A stretch of DNA of 64,000 nucleotides, taken from the NCBI GenBank assembly GCA_934691725.1, contig CAKUTF010000002.1:83452-147451 (forward strand), written 5' to 3'. Source of the DNA: an uncultured Fibrobacter sp. (lineage in GTDB: Bacteria; Fibrobacterota; Fibrobacteria; Fibrobacterales; Fibrobacteraceae). Positions 49,879-59,585 of the stretch are shown here, one piece after another. The notes beneath the pieces are model-generated. The model did not search any database and had not been told where the DNA came from. It saw only the letters and a program-made list of their open reading frames with translations. Made by a program: the position numbers and the translations under genes. The stretch's first letter is position 1. Every line of letters begins with the position of its first letter.

Positions 49879-52800
49879 ATGCTAAAAGACGGTCTTTACG
49901 AGCAGCTAATCAACAATTCGCTTCGACAGGAAATTTCCGCCTGCGACAACAACGACTTTGACATCAGAACATCGGATTTCGACAGCGAAAATTCCCCCGA
50001 AATTTTATCGCAATACGTCGCAAACATTTTAAAAGACCATCTGGAAAAACTGGGAGAAATTCACAAATCCGAAGCCGGCGTTCAAAAGCAGCTGGAAGCG
50101 ACCAATCAAATCCTATCCGCCATCCAGGCGAAAGCCGAAGATCTTTTGCCATTGGAAAATAAGCAGCTCTACTCCGTCTTTCATCGGCAAAACAGCATTC
50201 TATCCATCAATTCCAAAGCGTCCATTGTCCGACCGGAAACCTCCCTTGTCGATAGTTCCCTTTTCACCGGTGCCGAGAAAGAACCGCAGATGTTTTCGGA
50301 GTTGAAAAAGGAAATTCTGTCCTGCAACAAAATTTACATGCTAGTTTCCTTCATCAAATGGAGCGGCATCCGACTTTTGCTCGATGAGCTTCGCGCCTTT
50401 ACGCAAAACGGGGGAGAACTTCTCATTGCGACCACATCCTACATGGGTGCGACCGATTTGAAAGCAGTCGAGGAACTTTCAAAACTTTCCCATACAACCA
50501 TCAAGATCAGCTACGATACAACCCGCACGCGCCTGCACGCCAAGGCTTACATCTTTGAACGCGACACCGGTTTCACGACGGCATATATCGGATCGTCCAA
50601 TATTTCCAATGCGGCGCTTTCCAGCGGGCTGGAGTGGAACCTGAAAATCACGCAAAAAGCCATGCCGAACATTTTCAAGAAAATCCTCGCCAATTTTGAA
50701 TCCTATTGGAATTCGAGAGAATTTGAACTTTACACGGCAAACGACCGAAACCGTCTGCGGGCGGCACTCTCAGCGGAAAAAAGTTTTACGGCTCCGAATT
50801 CAAGCTATTCATTTGAAATTCGACCATTCCCTTACCAGCAGGAAATCCTCGACAGCCTCCAGACAGAAAGGAAAGTCCACGGACGATACAGAAACCTGGT
50901 CGTTGCGGCGACAGGAACCGGAAAGACAGTTGTTTCCGCCTTGGATTACAAGAATTTTTGCAAAGAAAATCCGCAAAGTTCCACGCGACTTTTGTTTGTT
51001 GCGCACCGCGAAGAGATTCTAGAACAGAGCCTCTGCACGTTCCGAGCCGTTTTAAGGAGTCCGAACTTTGGAGAACTTCTGGTGGGAAGCCATGAAGCTG
51101 GCGATTTGAAGCATCTGTTCATTTCCATCCAGACTTTCAACTCGAAGAACTTCACGGGAAAGACCTCTTCCGATTTTTACGATTACATCGTCATCGACGA
51201 ATTTCATCACGCCGCGGCACCGACTTACCAGAAACTTCTAAGCCACTACAAGCCGAAAATTTTGCTTGGTTTAACCGCGACACCGGAACGCATGGACGGG
51301 AAAAACATTCTTGATTATTTCGAGGGAAAAGTCGCTGCGGAAATCCGTCTGCCCGAAGCGATTAACAGAAAACTTCTCTGCCCGTTCCAATATTTTGGGG
51401 TTACGGATACAATCGATCTGGACATTTTAAAATGGACGCGTGGCGGTTACGATAAAAACGAGCTGTCCAATGTCTATACGGTCAATTCACTCGTTGCAAA
51501 AAGGCGGGCAAACCTTATCGCGGAATCCGTCATCAAGTATGTTTCCGACATCGGACAGGTAAAAGGTCTGGGATTTTGCGTTTCGGTGAAACACGCGGAA
51601 TTTATGAGCGAAGAGTTTAACGCGATGGGAATTCCGTCTATCGCACTATCCGGGAACAGCGACGATAGCGAACGATCCGCGGCAAGGGAAATGCTCGTTT
51701 CGGGAAAAGTACGGTTTATCTTTGTCGTCGATCTTTACAACGAAGGTGTCGATATTCCCGAAATCAATACGGTTCTATTCCTGAGGCCGACGGAATCCTT
51801 GACCGTATTTTTGCAGCAGCTCGGGCGCGGGCTGCGGCTTTCCGAAAACAAGGACTGTCTAACCGTTCTGGATTTTATCGGGCAGGCGAACAGGAAATAT
51901 AACTTTGAAGAAAAGTTCCAGGCGCTACTTTCCTACAGCCACAAAAGCATTGCGCACGAAATCGAGAAAGGATTTATCTCCGCGCCAAAAGGCTGCTATA
52001 TCCAACTGGAAAAAAAGGCGACAGAATACATTCTGGAAAATATCAAATCGGCATTCAACGGACAAAACGCCTTTGTACAAAAAATCAAATCTTTCAAAGA
52101 AGATTCCGGATTACCGCTATCGCTTTCCAATTTCTTGAATTATTACCACCTAAATCCTCTGCGCCTTTACAAGAAGAACTCCTTTTCCCGCCTATGCGCT
52201 TCGGCGGGAGTCCAGCCAAACTTTACCGAACCCGACGAAAAAACTTTTACTTCGGCGTTCACGCGGTTCGCACAAATTAACTCCCGAAGATTCATTCGAT
52301 TCATCTTGAACATTCTGGAAAACGGTTTTCCGAACAATTACACGGAAGAAGAGCTCCGTATGCTCCAAATGTTCCGATACACCTTTTGGGGAGAATCAAA
52401 GCGATTTGAAACCGTAAAAGCCGGAATCGATGAGATTCTTCAAAACAAGGTCCTGTGCAGGGAACTTTCCGAACTCATGAAATTCAACTACGAAAGAATC
52501 GATTTCATCGACGCGCCCATCGACCTTGGTTTCGCCTGTCCGCTGGATTTATACTGTTCCTATTCCAGGGATCAAATTTTAGTCGCCTGCGATTTCCTAA
52601 AGACAAGCTCCATGCGGGAAGGCGTCAAATATCTCGCCGACAAAAATCTCGACCTGCTTTTTGTAACCCTGGATAAATCCGAAAAGGACTATTCCGAAAC
52701 AACGCTTTACAACGATTATTCGATTAGCGAAACGCTTTTCCATTGGCAAAGCCAGAGTACGACTTCCGACACGTCCGAAACAGGAAAGCGCTACATCAAT

Positions 52801-53007
52801 GGGCATCATTTCGGAAACCAGGTAGTCCTCTTTGTCCGCGAAAGTAAAAAAGATGCGGAAACCGGGGTAACGCCGGCATACACATGCCTCGGCAAGGTAG
52901 AATGCGTCGCCCATGAAGGTTCAAGCCCCATCAACATCACATGGAAACTGGAACATCCTATCCCGGCGAAGTTCCTAAGAGCGACAAACAAGATGATGGT
53001 CGGATAA
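49879..53007 (+). CDS. PLD-nuclease-like / DEAD-type helicase / DUF3427-like protein
   Basis: A 1042-residue multidomain protein. The N-terminal third has a phospholipase D-type motif, TRTRLHAKAYIFERD and GSSNISNAAL. The middle is an SF2 helicase: VVAATGTGKTVVSAL, VIDEFHHAAAP, LLGLTATPERMDG, and QQLGRGLRLSE. The last 450 residues resemble DUF3427, a domain common in such proteins. ATG 49879 follows AAGGCGGAG; upstream GTG 49825 is less likely. Architectures of nuclease plus helicase are frequent in phage-defence islands. Exact substrate unknown. Confidence 0.88.
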   Translation: MLKDGLYEQLINNSLRQEISACDNNDFDIRTSDFDSENSPEILSQYVANILKDHLEKLGEIHKSEAGVQKQLEATNQILSAIQAKAEDLLPLENKQLYSVFHRQNSILSINSKASIVRPETSLVDSSLFTGAEKEPQMFSELKKEILSCNKIYMLVSFIKWSGIRLLLDELRAFTQNGGELLIATTSYMGATDLKAVEELSKLSHTTIKISYDTTRTRLHAKAYIFERDTGFTTAYIGSSNISNAALSSGLEWNLKITQKAMPNIFKKILANFESYWNSREFELYTANDRNRLRAALSAEKSFTAPNSSYSFEIRPFPYQQEILDSLQTERKVHGRYRNLVVAATGTGKTVVSALDYKNFCKENPQSSTRLLFVAHREEILEQSLCTFRAVLRSPNFGELLVGSHEAGDLKHLFISIQTFNSKNFTGKTSSDFYDYIVIDEFHHAAAPTYQKLLSHYKPKILLGLTATPERMDGKNILDYFEGKVAAEIRLPEAINRKLLCPFQYFGVTDTIDLDILKWTRGGYDKNELSNVYTVNSLVAKRRANLIAESVIKYVSDIGQVKGLGFCVSVKHAEFMSEEFNAMGIPSIALSGNSDDSERSAAREMLVSGKVRFIFVVDLYNEGVDIPEINTVLFLRPTESLTVFLQQLGRGLRLSENKDCLTVLDFIGQANRKYNFEEKFQALLSYSHKSIAHEIEKGFISAPKGCYIQLEKKATEYILENIKSAFNGQNAFVQKIKSFKEDSGLPLSLSNFLNYYHLNPLRLYKKNSFSRLCASAGVQPNFTEPDEKTFTSAFTRFAQINSRRFIRFILNILENGFPNNYTEEELRMLQMFRYTFWGESKRFETVKAGIDEILQNKVLCRELSELMKFNYERIDFIDAPIDLGFACPLDLYCSYSRDQILVACDFLKTSSMREGVKYLADKNLDLLFVTLDKSEKDYSETTLYNDYSISETLFHWQSQSTTSDTSETGKRYINGHHFGNQVVLFVRESKKDAETGVTPAYTCLGKVECVAHEGSSPINITWKLEHPIPAKFLRATNKMMVG

Positions 53008-53036
53008 AAAAATTCCCCGAGAAAATCCCGGGGAAA
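53004..53036. terminator. Terminator between convergent helicase and DUF3078 genes
   Basis: Stem TTCCCCG / CGGGGAA flanked by AAAAAAA and AAAAATT; on the minus strand it is followed by TTTTTTT, so it should end the minus-strand operon and perhaps the helicase gene as well. Confidence 0.75.
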
Positions 53037-53059
53037 AATTCCAAACATCTAAAACAACG

Positions 53060-53917
53060 CTAGAACCAGCGCCACGTAATGCCCAATGTCACCGCGTCAC
53101 GGTATTGCGTATCCTCGTCGATGTCCTTGTCGTAAGCAAGGTCCACTCCCACGCTCAGAACGATCAGCGGGGCAATCGTCACGTCAAGCCTGTTTTCCCA
53201 CTTGCCGTCGATTTCGTCAAAGCCCTTGAAATTCACAAAAGCCCAGAGGCGCGTTTTGAACGACGCGAGCGAAGAAAACCCGATCTTGTATTCGGTCACG
53301 CTTTCGAGACCCGGCTCGTCCTTGAACTTTTCGAACTTTTTCGTGTCCTTGTCGTCCGCCCAGCCGTAACCGTCCGAGAAAGTCATGCGGTTCGCAAAGG
53401 CGATTCCCTGACGGAAATTGTCGTTCGGAGCATAAGCGACACCGGCCATCTGGGTAAAGTATCCCGGATCCATGAAGCACGAAACAGGAGTCCTCGACGA
53501 ATCGGTATAGGTGTAGCTTTTGGAAAACTGCGATTCGAAGCGCAGCCCGGCATAAGGTTCAAACGGCTTGAAGTCGTTTTCCGAAGCGGTCGTCTCGATG
53601 AAAATCTTGTCGCTCGTCTTGCGGGTTCCCGCGCCCTTGCGGTAGGTCTGTCCCCATTCAAGCTTCACGACATTCCGCCAGTCGATGTGGGAGAAATGAG
53701 CCGTCACGTCGGCATCGTACTTGAGAATCCAGACATTCGTGTTCACGCCGTCCGAACCGTTATTCCAGTTGCTGTAATGCTGGCGCGTATATTGGAGAGA
53801 CGCGAGGACATCGGCATTCCAGTTCGAGGGAAGCGCATCGGAGAACATACCGTCTTCGGCAAAGGAAGAAGCGGCGAAAAGGGAAACGGCAAAAGCCAAA
53901 GATTTAATCGGTTTCAT
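53060..53917 (-). CDS. DUF3078-family outer-membrane protein
   Basis: A 285-residue protein with a Sec signal peptide (about 1-20, ending SSFA) and a beta-barrel-like series of amphipathic strands ending in the aromatic WRWF. The opening DVLASLQYTRQHYSNWNNGSDG is typical of DUF3078 proteins in Bacteroidetes and relatives. Function unknown. It is the last gene of the minus-strand run, 15 bp after pdxB. Confidence 0.85.
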   Translation of the reverse strand: MKPIKSLAFAVSLFAASSFAEDGMFSDALPSNWNADVLASLQYTRQHYSNWNNGSDGVNTNVWILKYDADVTAHFSHIDWRNVVKLEWGQTYRKGAGTRKTSDKIFIETTASENDFKPFEPYAGLRFESQFSKSYTYTDSSRTPVSCFMDPGYFTQMAGVAYAPNDNFRQGIAFANRMTFSDGYGWADDKDTKKFEKFKDEPGLESVTEYKIGFSSLASFKTRLWAFVNFKGFDEIDGKWENRLDVTIAPLIVLSVGVDLAYDKDIDEDTQYRDAVTLGITWRWF

Positions 53918-53932
53918 AAAACTAAAGTTAGT

Positions 53933-55057
53933 TTAGTCGGGAAGAATCGTAAAGCCCAGACCTTCGAGCATGTGACGGAATGCAAACTGGCCCTTGCCCA
54001 GGCGAACCTTAAAGGCTACGGGTTCCCGGCGGATCGGATAGCCGTTGCGGAGGCTTTCAAAACCCGAAAGGTTTTGCTTGAGCGATTCCGAATCCCTTGA
54101 AATGTCGTAGGTTGCGAGAACGAGTTTCCGGGCGAGGGCTTCCCCGTCACAGATTTCGCAAGCTTCCAGAACCGGCAAATCCGAAGAAAGAACAGCCCGA
54201 AAATCCTGGAGAGATTCCAGGCCAAAAAAGCGGGCAAAGGCTTGCACGATCTGCGTCGTCGCGTTCGCCTTTCCGTCACGGCTGTAGCCCGCGATATGCG
54301 GTGTCCCGAAATCCACCAGCCTCAAAAGTTCCGGGTCGATATGCGGCTCGTTTTCCCAAGTATCGAGAACAGCAGCTTTCAAGCGGTTTTCTTTCAAAGC
54401 GGACTTCAAGGCGTTTCCGTCGGCGACTTCTCCCCGCGAAGCGTTCAGGAACCAGGCACCCGGGCGAATTTTCTTGAAAAAGGTTTCGTCCGCCAAATGA
54501 TAAGTCGGATATTTTCCGGTCCTTTCGAGCGGCACGTGGAGTGTCACGATATCAGAATTTAAAAGGAGCTCGTCTTCGGTGACAAAATTTTCCGAACCTT
54601 CCTTTTCGGCCCGCGGCGGATCGCAGAGCAAAACATTCATCCCCAGGGCTTTCGCCACCCGCAGGACTTCCCTGCCGACATGCCCCGCGCCGATGATTCC
54701 GAGCGTCTTTTCGGAAAGCGGCTCCGCAAATTTTTGGGAAAGCTTCAAGAGAGCCGAAGCGATATATTGCGCAACACTTGCCGCATTGCATCCCGGGGCG
54801 TTCTTCCAGAAAACTTTTTTCGAATCGAGATACGCCTTGTCCAAGTGGTCCGTCCCGATTGTCGCCGTCGCGACGAACTTCACCCGGGAACCTTCGAGAA
54901 GGCTCGAATCCACACGGGTCCGCGTCCGGACGAACAGCGCATCGGCATCTCTTACGTCAGCCGGACGGATTTCCGCGCCGGGCTTGTAGCGAACATCCGC
55001 AAAAGGTTCCAGGACGCCCTGTAAAAAAGGGATTGCACTGTCCGCGACGACAAGCAT
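53933..55057 (-). CDS. pdxB: 4-phosphoerythronate dehydrogenase
   Basis: A 374-residue D-isomer 2-hydroxyacid dehydrogenase. GCNAASVAQYIASALL, the NAD site LGIIGAGHVGREV, and the late catalytic HIAGYSRDGK (His) are PdxB hallmarks. The C-terminal dimerisation domain of PdxB is also present. It oxidises 4-phosphoerythronate in pyridoxal phosphate synthesis. The start overlaps the ffh stop as TGATG. Confidence 0.92.
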   Translation of the reverse strand: MLVVADSAIPFLQGVLEPFADVRYKPGAEIRPADVRDADALFVRTRTRVDSSLLEGSRVKFVATATIGTDHLDKAYLDSKKVFWKNAPGCNAASVAQYIASALLKLSQKFAEPLSEKTLGIIGAGHVGREVLRVAKALGMNVLLCDPPRAEKEGSENFVTEDELLLNSDIVTLHVPLERTGKYPTYHLADETFFKKIRPGAWFLNASRGEVADGNALKSALKENRLKAAVLDTWENEPHIDPELLRLVDFGTPHIAGYSRDGKANATTQIVQAFARFFGLESLQDFRAVLSSDLPVLEACEICDGEALARKLVLATYDISRDSESLKQNLSGFESLRNGYPIRREPVAFKVRLGKGQFAFRHMLEGLGFTILPD

Positions 55058-56418
55058 CAGCGCTTCTTTTTCTTCTTTTTGGGAGGCGTGTAGTTCGAAC
55101 CGACCGGTGCGCCGCCGTTCTGCTTTCGCGCAAACGATCCGATTTTCTTGAACATCGCCTTCATGTCCTCGAACTGGCGGAGAACCTGGTTTACGCGGGG
55201 AACATCCGTTCCCGAGCCCTTGGCGATTCGGGTCTTGCGGCTGCCGTTGATGATGTCGGGATGCTTGCGTTCCTTGACCGTCATCGAACTCAGGACCGCT
55301 TCGACATAGACCATTTCCTTTTCGTTTATCTTATCAAGCGGGAGCTTGTTCAGGCCCGGGATGAGGCCCAGAATGTCCTTGATGCGACCGAGCTTTTTAA
55401 TCGTGCGGAGCTGCCGTAAAAAATCGTCGAGGTCAAACGTATTGTTCAGGATTTTTTTCTTCAGGTCCTTCGCGTCGCGTTCGTCGATGACCGACTGCGC
55501 CTTTTCGACAAGGCTCACCACGTCGCCCATGCCGAGGATTCGGCTCGCCATGCGGTCCGGGTGGAAAAGGTCGATTTCATTCGGCTTTTCGCCCACACCG
55601 ATAAAGCAAATCGGGACGCCCGTAATCTTTTTAATCGAAAGAGCCGCGCCGCCGCGAGCGTCTCCGTCCATCTTCGAAAGACAGACGCCCGTAAAGTTCA
55701 GCCGGTTAAAGAAAGTCTCCGCGACATTGACCGCTTCCTGGCCAATCATCGCGTCCGCGACAAAGAGGATTTCCTCGGGCTTCACCGCATCGCGAGCCTG
55801 TTCGAGTTCCTGCATCAGCTTTTCGTCTATCTGCAAGCGACCCGCGGTATCGTAGATGACAACGTCAAAACCGTTCTGTTCCGCGTATTCGCGCCCGTGC
55901 TTGATAATTTCGACCGGATTTCCTTCGCCCTCGTCATACACCGGAATCCCGATGGATTTTCCAAGGACCTGCAACTGTTTGATGGCCGCCGGGCGATAGA
56001 CGTCCGCCGCGACGAGAAGCGGCTTCTTCTTGCGCTTGCTCCGCAGATAGAGGGAAATCTTCGCGGCAAAAGTCGTCTTGCCGGATCCCTGGAGACCGAC
56101 CATCATAATGCCGACCGGCGGCTTTCCCGAAAGGACAAGTTCCTTCGTTTCGCCGCCCATCACCTCGACCAGTTCATCGTGAATAATCTTGACAATCTGT
56201 TGCCCAGGCGTCACCGACGAGAGAACTTCCTTTCCCATCGCCTTTTCCTTCACCGCCTTTACAAAGTCGCGCGTAACGTTAAAGCTCACGTCCGCTTCGA
56301 GAAAGGCCCGGCGAACTTCGCGGAGCGAATCCGCCACGTTTTCCTCGGTCAGGGTTCCTTGTCCACGCAGATTTTTCAGCGTCGATTCCAGAGATTCAGT
56401 CAATTGCGAAAACATCAT
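55057..56418 (-). CDS. ffh: Signal recognition particle protein Ffh
   Basis: A 453-residue SRP54 GTPase. The N domain opens LTESLESTLKNLRGQGTLTE. The G domain has VGLQGSGKTTFAAK and DTAGRLQ. The Met-rich M domain ends before a basic PPKKKKKKR tail. It binds signal sequences of membrane proteins on the ribosome. The SRP RNA gene is not visible nearby. Confidence 0.97.
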   Translation of the reverse strand: MMFSQLTESLESTLKNLRGQGTLTEENVADSLREVRRAFLEADVSFNVTRDFVKAVKEKAMGKEVLSSVTPGQQIVKIIHDELVEVMGGETKELVLSGKPPVGIMMVGLQGSGKTTFAAKISLYLRSKRKKKPLLVAADVYRPAAIKQLQVLGKSIGIPVYDEGEGNPVEIIKHGREYAEQNGFDVVIYDTAGRLQIDEKLMQELEQARDAVKPEEILFVADAMIGQEAVNVAETFFNRLNFTGVCLSKMDGDARGGAALSIKKITGVPICFIGVGEKPNEIDLFHPDRMASRILGMGDVVSLVEKAQSVIDERDAKDLKKKILNNTFDLDDFLRQLRTIKKLGRIKDILGLIPGLNKLPLDKINEKEMVYVEAVLSSMTVKERKHPDIINGSRKTRIAKGSGTDVPRVNQVLRQFEDMKAMFKKIGSFARKQNGGAPVGSNYTPPKKKKKKR

Positions 56419-56517
56419 AATGCGAAAATATAGAAATTTGACGGTGCGGTTCTACAAAAGGCTTCTTTCTCGGATTGATCCCGCACGAATCAAAGCTATC
56501 CATTTTCCGAAAGCGGC

Positions 56518-56961
56518 TTACATGGAAAAAGTGAACGGGATTTCCACAATCGCTTTGCCTTTTTCGATTTTCTGAAAACGCCACCGTTTTACCGCATTTT
56601 TCACGGAATCGTCAAACGCCTTGAACTCAGTCGTCGAAGAAACCGTCGTGATTTCCGCCACTCCGCCGTCCGGATTCAATGTCAGGCGAAAAGTCACCGT
56701 TCCCGACAGCTCCGGCCTTTTTTTCCGATACTTGGAATAAAGGGAATAAAGCCCCGGAATGTTTGATTCAACGTCCTTTACAATGTCCTCTGCAAAACGA
56801 AAGTCTTTTCCTTCGACAAATTCTATTTCCTGCGCCGATGAAATCTTCACCGAGAAGCCGTCCTCACACCATCCAACCGCAGGAAAAGCGAACAACAAAA
56901 ACAAAAAACACAAAAAAGGCTTTTCGATTTTCAAGAATCGACCGTTTTGATACCTAGGCAT
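56518..56961 (-). CDS. TonB/AgmX C-terminal-like periplasmic protein
   Basis: A 147-residue protein with a hydrophobic N-terminal signal segment (PFLCFLFLLFAFPAVG) and a TonB/AgmX-type C-terminal fold: LSGTVTFRLTLNPDGGVAEITTVSST, then AFDDSVKNAVKRWRF. Length is far below TonB; it lacks the Pro-rich arm. It may be a periplasmic adaptor. Related short proteins occur at 61.7 and 62.8 kb. Confidence 0.75.
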   Translation of the reverse strand: MPRYQNGRFLKIEKPFLCFLFLLFAFPAVGWCEDGFSVKISSAQEIEFVEGKDFRFAEDIVKDVESNIPGLYSLYSKYRKKRPELSGTVTFRLTLNPDGGVAEITTVSSTTEFKAFDDSVKNAVKRWRFQKIEKGKAIVEIPFTFSM

Positions 56962-56985
56962 TTTTCAGTTCTCCTGCAAATTTGC

Positions 56986-57954
56986 TCATCCCTTTAATTC
57001 CCGTTCCATCTTCAACCGCACGATCATTTCACTGTAAAGGTCCTTGAGACAGTCCTCGATTGTTATCAGAGGCTTCCAGCCCAAGGCGGTAATTTTTGCC
57101 GGGTCGCCGACGAGAAGCGGAATATCGAGAATGCGCTCCTTCGAAGGATCGAAGCAGAAATCGACATCGACGCCCGCGATATCGACCAGATACTCGGTCA
57201 GCTCCCGGAACGTATAGGATTTTCCCGAGCAGATGTTATAGACTTCGCCTGAATTTCCCGCCTGCAAAACCTGGATAAGTCCGCGCGCCACGTCGCGCAC
57301 GTCGAGAACGTCACGGCTCACGTCTAGGCTTCCGGAATAGATGATTGGTTCCGCACCGTACTTTTTAATCTTCACCAGTTGGCTTGCAATCGAAGGAATC
57401 GCAAAGCGGCGGCTGTGATGCGGACCGGTAAAATGGAACGGACGAATCGTCACGATGTGCATGCCGTAAGCGTTCGCGAACTGGTTGCCCAAAAGCTCCA
57501 TGCAGGCCTTGGACGTCGCATAAGAAGTCAGCGGGTTTGGCGGATCCGATTCCTTGTGGAGCGTCGTGAGAAGCGTCCCGCTCGCGCGCCCGTAGATTTC
57601 GCTTGAACTGAGCAAGAGAATCTTCGCTTCGGGAACTATCTGGCGGGCCGCTTCGAGCAGGTTCTGCGTCCCGAGCAGGTTCGTGCTGAGCGTTTCGTAA
57701 GGCTTCTTGTACGAAAGCCCCACGCTCGACTGGCTAGCCAAATGGAAAATGGCCCGGGGAGCGGTTTCCTTCACCACGGAAAGGACGTCCTTGAAATTCA
57801 GGAGGTTTCCCGTGCGATAGACCACGTCGGAAATTTTCTGCCACGGCTGCGGCTGTTCATCGCTAAAGCTAAAAAGGCTCTCGCCGTTCCGCGTCACGGT
57901 GGCGAGGATATGAAACCCGAGGGCGCCCGTTCCGCCCGTTACCAGAATACTCAT
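56986..57954 (-). CDS. NAD-dependent epimerase/dehydratase (GDP-mannose 4,6-dehydratase/Rmd-like SDR)
   Basis: A 322-residue extended SDR. The nucleotide-binding GGTGALG is at the N-terminus, LASQSSVGLSYKKPYET is as in GDP-sugar enzymes, the active-site pair is YATSK, and TIRPFHFTGPHHSRRF and VSRDVLDVRDVARG follow. Closest in pattern to GDP-6-deoxy-D-lyxo-4-hexulose reductase or GDP-mannose 4,6-dehydratase. It should make a nucleotide sugar for surface glycans. Coupled to aroKB by ATGA. Confidence 0.85.
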   Translation of the reverse strand: MSILVTGGTGALGFHILATVTRNGESLFSFSDEQPQPWQKISDVVYRTGNLLNFKDVLSVVKETAPRAIFHLASQSSVGLSYKKPYETLSTNLLGTQNLLEAARQIVPEAKILLLSSSEIYGRASGTLLTTLHKESDPPNPLTSYATSKACMELLGNQFANAYGMHIVTIRPFHFTGPHHSRRFAIPSIASQLVKIKKYGAEPIIYSGSLDVSRDVLDVRDVARGLIQVLQAGNSGEVYNICSGKSYTFRELTEYLVDIAGVDVDFCFDPSKERILDIPLLVGDPAKITALGWKPLITIEDCLKDLYSEMIVRLKMERELKG

Positions 57955-59585
57955 GCGCAGACCTCCGGCAAGACAACTTTCCAGGCTTCCTTGACCATGG
58001 CTTCTTCGACATTCGCGACTTTTTTCACTTCGCCGATTCGCGTCGGAAGGATATAGACGCGCTTGTCCTTTTCCACCTTTTTATCGACTCCCATCGCTTC
58101 CCAGGCCGCATCGGCGGTAACGCCATCGACAGTCTCCGGAAATCCGTAGGCATCGAGAAGCGCCGTCTGGCGCAATTCCGTTTCCTTCGAAACCAGCCCG
58201 AGCATCTGGGCGAGGCGCGCAGCGACCCGCATTCCGAGACTCACCCCGATACCGTGCGAAAATTCGTAGTGGTGCAGGTTCTCGATCGCGTGCCCAAAGG
58301 TGTGCCCGTAGTTCAGAATCGCCCGAAGCCCGAGTTCCTTTTCGTCAATGCCTACGACTTCCGCCTTGATTTCACAGCTGCGCCGAATGATGTGCGCCAA
58401 GGCTTCCGCATCGCGGGAAAGGATCTTTTGCACGTTCCGTTCCAGATACGCAAAGAACGTCTCGTCGTAAATCACGCCATACTTGACAACCTCGGCAAGC
58501 CCCGCAAGATATTCCGAATCAGGCAGCGTCGAAAGCGTGTCGAGATCGCACACGACCGCCTTCGGCTGGTAAAACGCACCGATCATGTTCTTTCCTTCCG
58601 GGTGGTTTACCGCCACCTTTCCGCCGACCGAGCTGTCAACCATCGCAAGAAGCGTCGTGGGAATCTGCACAAACGAAATTCCGCGCTGGTACGTCGCCGC
58701 GGCAAAGCCCGCCATGTCGCCGACAACCCCGCCCGAAAGCTGGAGAAGGCACGACTTGCGGCTAAAGCGCCGCCGAAGCATAAACGTGAAAAGCTGGTTC
58801 AGGCTGTTCAGGTTTTTGAATATTTCCCCCGCGCGAAATTTAAAGACGGGGCAGTCGCCCGCCTCGTGCCGGAGCATTCCCAAGTTGCGGGACTGCGCCT
58901 TCGCAATCGTCGTATCCGTGCAGACAAGGAAAGAATCGTTTGGAGCGAGCCGAAGCCCGGAAAGAAGCGTCGAAAATTTGGCAATCAATTTGTGTCCGAT
59001 GAAAATCGGATAGTGTGAACCGCCGGACGGTTCCACATAGACCGCCCGGGACTTCCAGAATTGCAGCCCGCGCAACACCGCCGAAACGACCCGTTCCTCG
59101 GATTCGTTTGTGCTTTCCACGCTGAAATCGGCAAGCGCATAGCGCGCTTCCCTTTCGGCGAGCATCGCCTTGACCTTATCGAGACGAGCCTCCGGGGAAA
59201 GTCCCGACATCAGCGGACGCGTATCCTTGCGACCTATCCGCTCCGAAAGGACTTCCGGCGAGGCCCAGAGCCGGACGATCAGGCCCGTTTTCCGGATCAG
59301 CGAGACGACCGCGCCCTGCGTCAAGGTTCCCCCGCCAAGGGCGACCACTTTCGGCAAAGGGTCCGCGGCGATTTCCTCGATTAGGGAAAGTTCCATCTTG
59401 CGAAACGCCGCTTCGCCGTCCTCTTCGAAAATTTCCGAAATGCTCTTTCCCTGCCTCTCCACGATCGTTGCGTCGGTGTCGATAAACGTCGCATGAAAGC
59501 GGTCCGCGACAGCATGACCAATCCGGCTTTTTCCGCTCGCCATGAATCCCGTAAAATAGACCGTCTGGTTCAAGGAATCCGTCAT
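57951..59585 (-). CDS. aroKB: Shikimate kinase / 3-dehydroquinate synthase fusion
   Basis: A 544-residue bifunctional enzyme of aromatic amino acid synthesis. The N-terminal 170 residues are shikimate kinase (FTGFMASGKS P-loop, FIDTDATIVE, GGGTLTQ, RPLMSG). The rest is dehydroquinate synthase (SGGVVGDMAGFAAATYQRG, PTTLLAMVDSSVGGK, NYGHTFGHAIE). ATG 59585 overlaps the aroE stop; a longer frame to 59771 lies inside aroE. The two enzymes act at separate steps with aroE between them. Confidence 0.95.
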   Translation of the reverse strand: MTDSLNQTVYFTGFMASGKSRIGHAVADRFHATFIDTDATIVERQGKSISEIFEEDGEAAFRKMELSLIEEIAADPLPKVVALGGGTLTQGAVVSLIRKTGLIVRLWASPEVLSERIGRKDTRPLMSGLSPEARLDKVKAMLAEREARYALADFSVESTNESEERVVSAVLRGLQFWKSRAVYVEPSGGSHYPIFIGHKLIAKFSTLLSGLRLAPNDSFLVCTDTTIAKAQSRNLGMLRHEAGDCPVFKFRAGEIFKNLNSLNQLFTFMLRRRFSRKSCLLQLSGGVVGDMAGFAAATYQRGISFVQIPTTLLAMVDSSVGGKVAVNHPEGKNMIGAFYQPKAVVCDLDTLSTLPDSEYLAGLAEVVKYGVIYDETFFAYLERNVQKILSRDAEALAHIIRRSCEIKAEVVGIDEKELGLRAILNYGHTFGHAIENLHHYEFSHGIGVSLGMRVAARLAQMLGLVSKETELRQTALLDAYGFPETVDGVTADAAWEAMGVDKKVEKDKRVYILPTRIGEVKKVANVEEAMVKEAWKVVLPEVCA

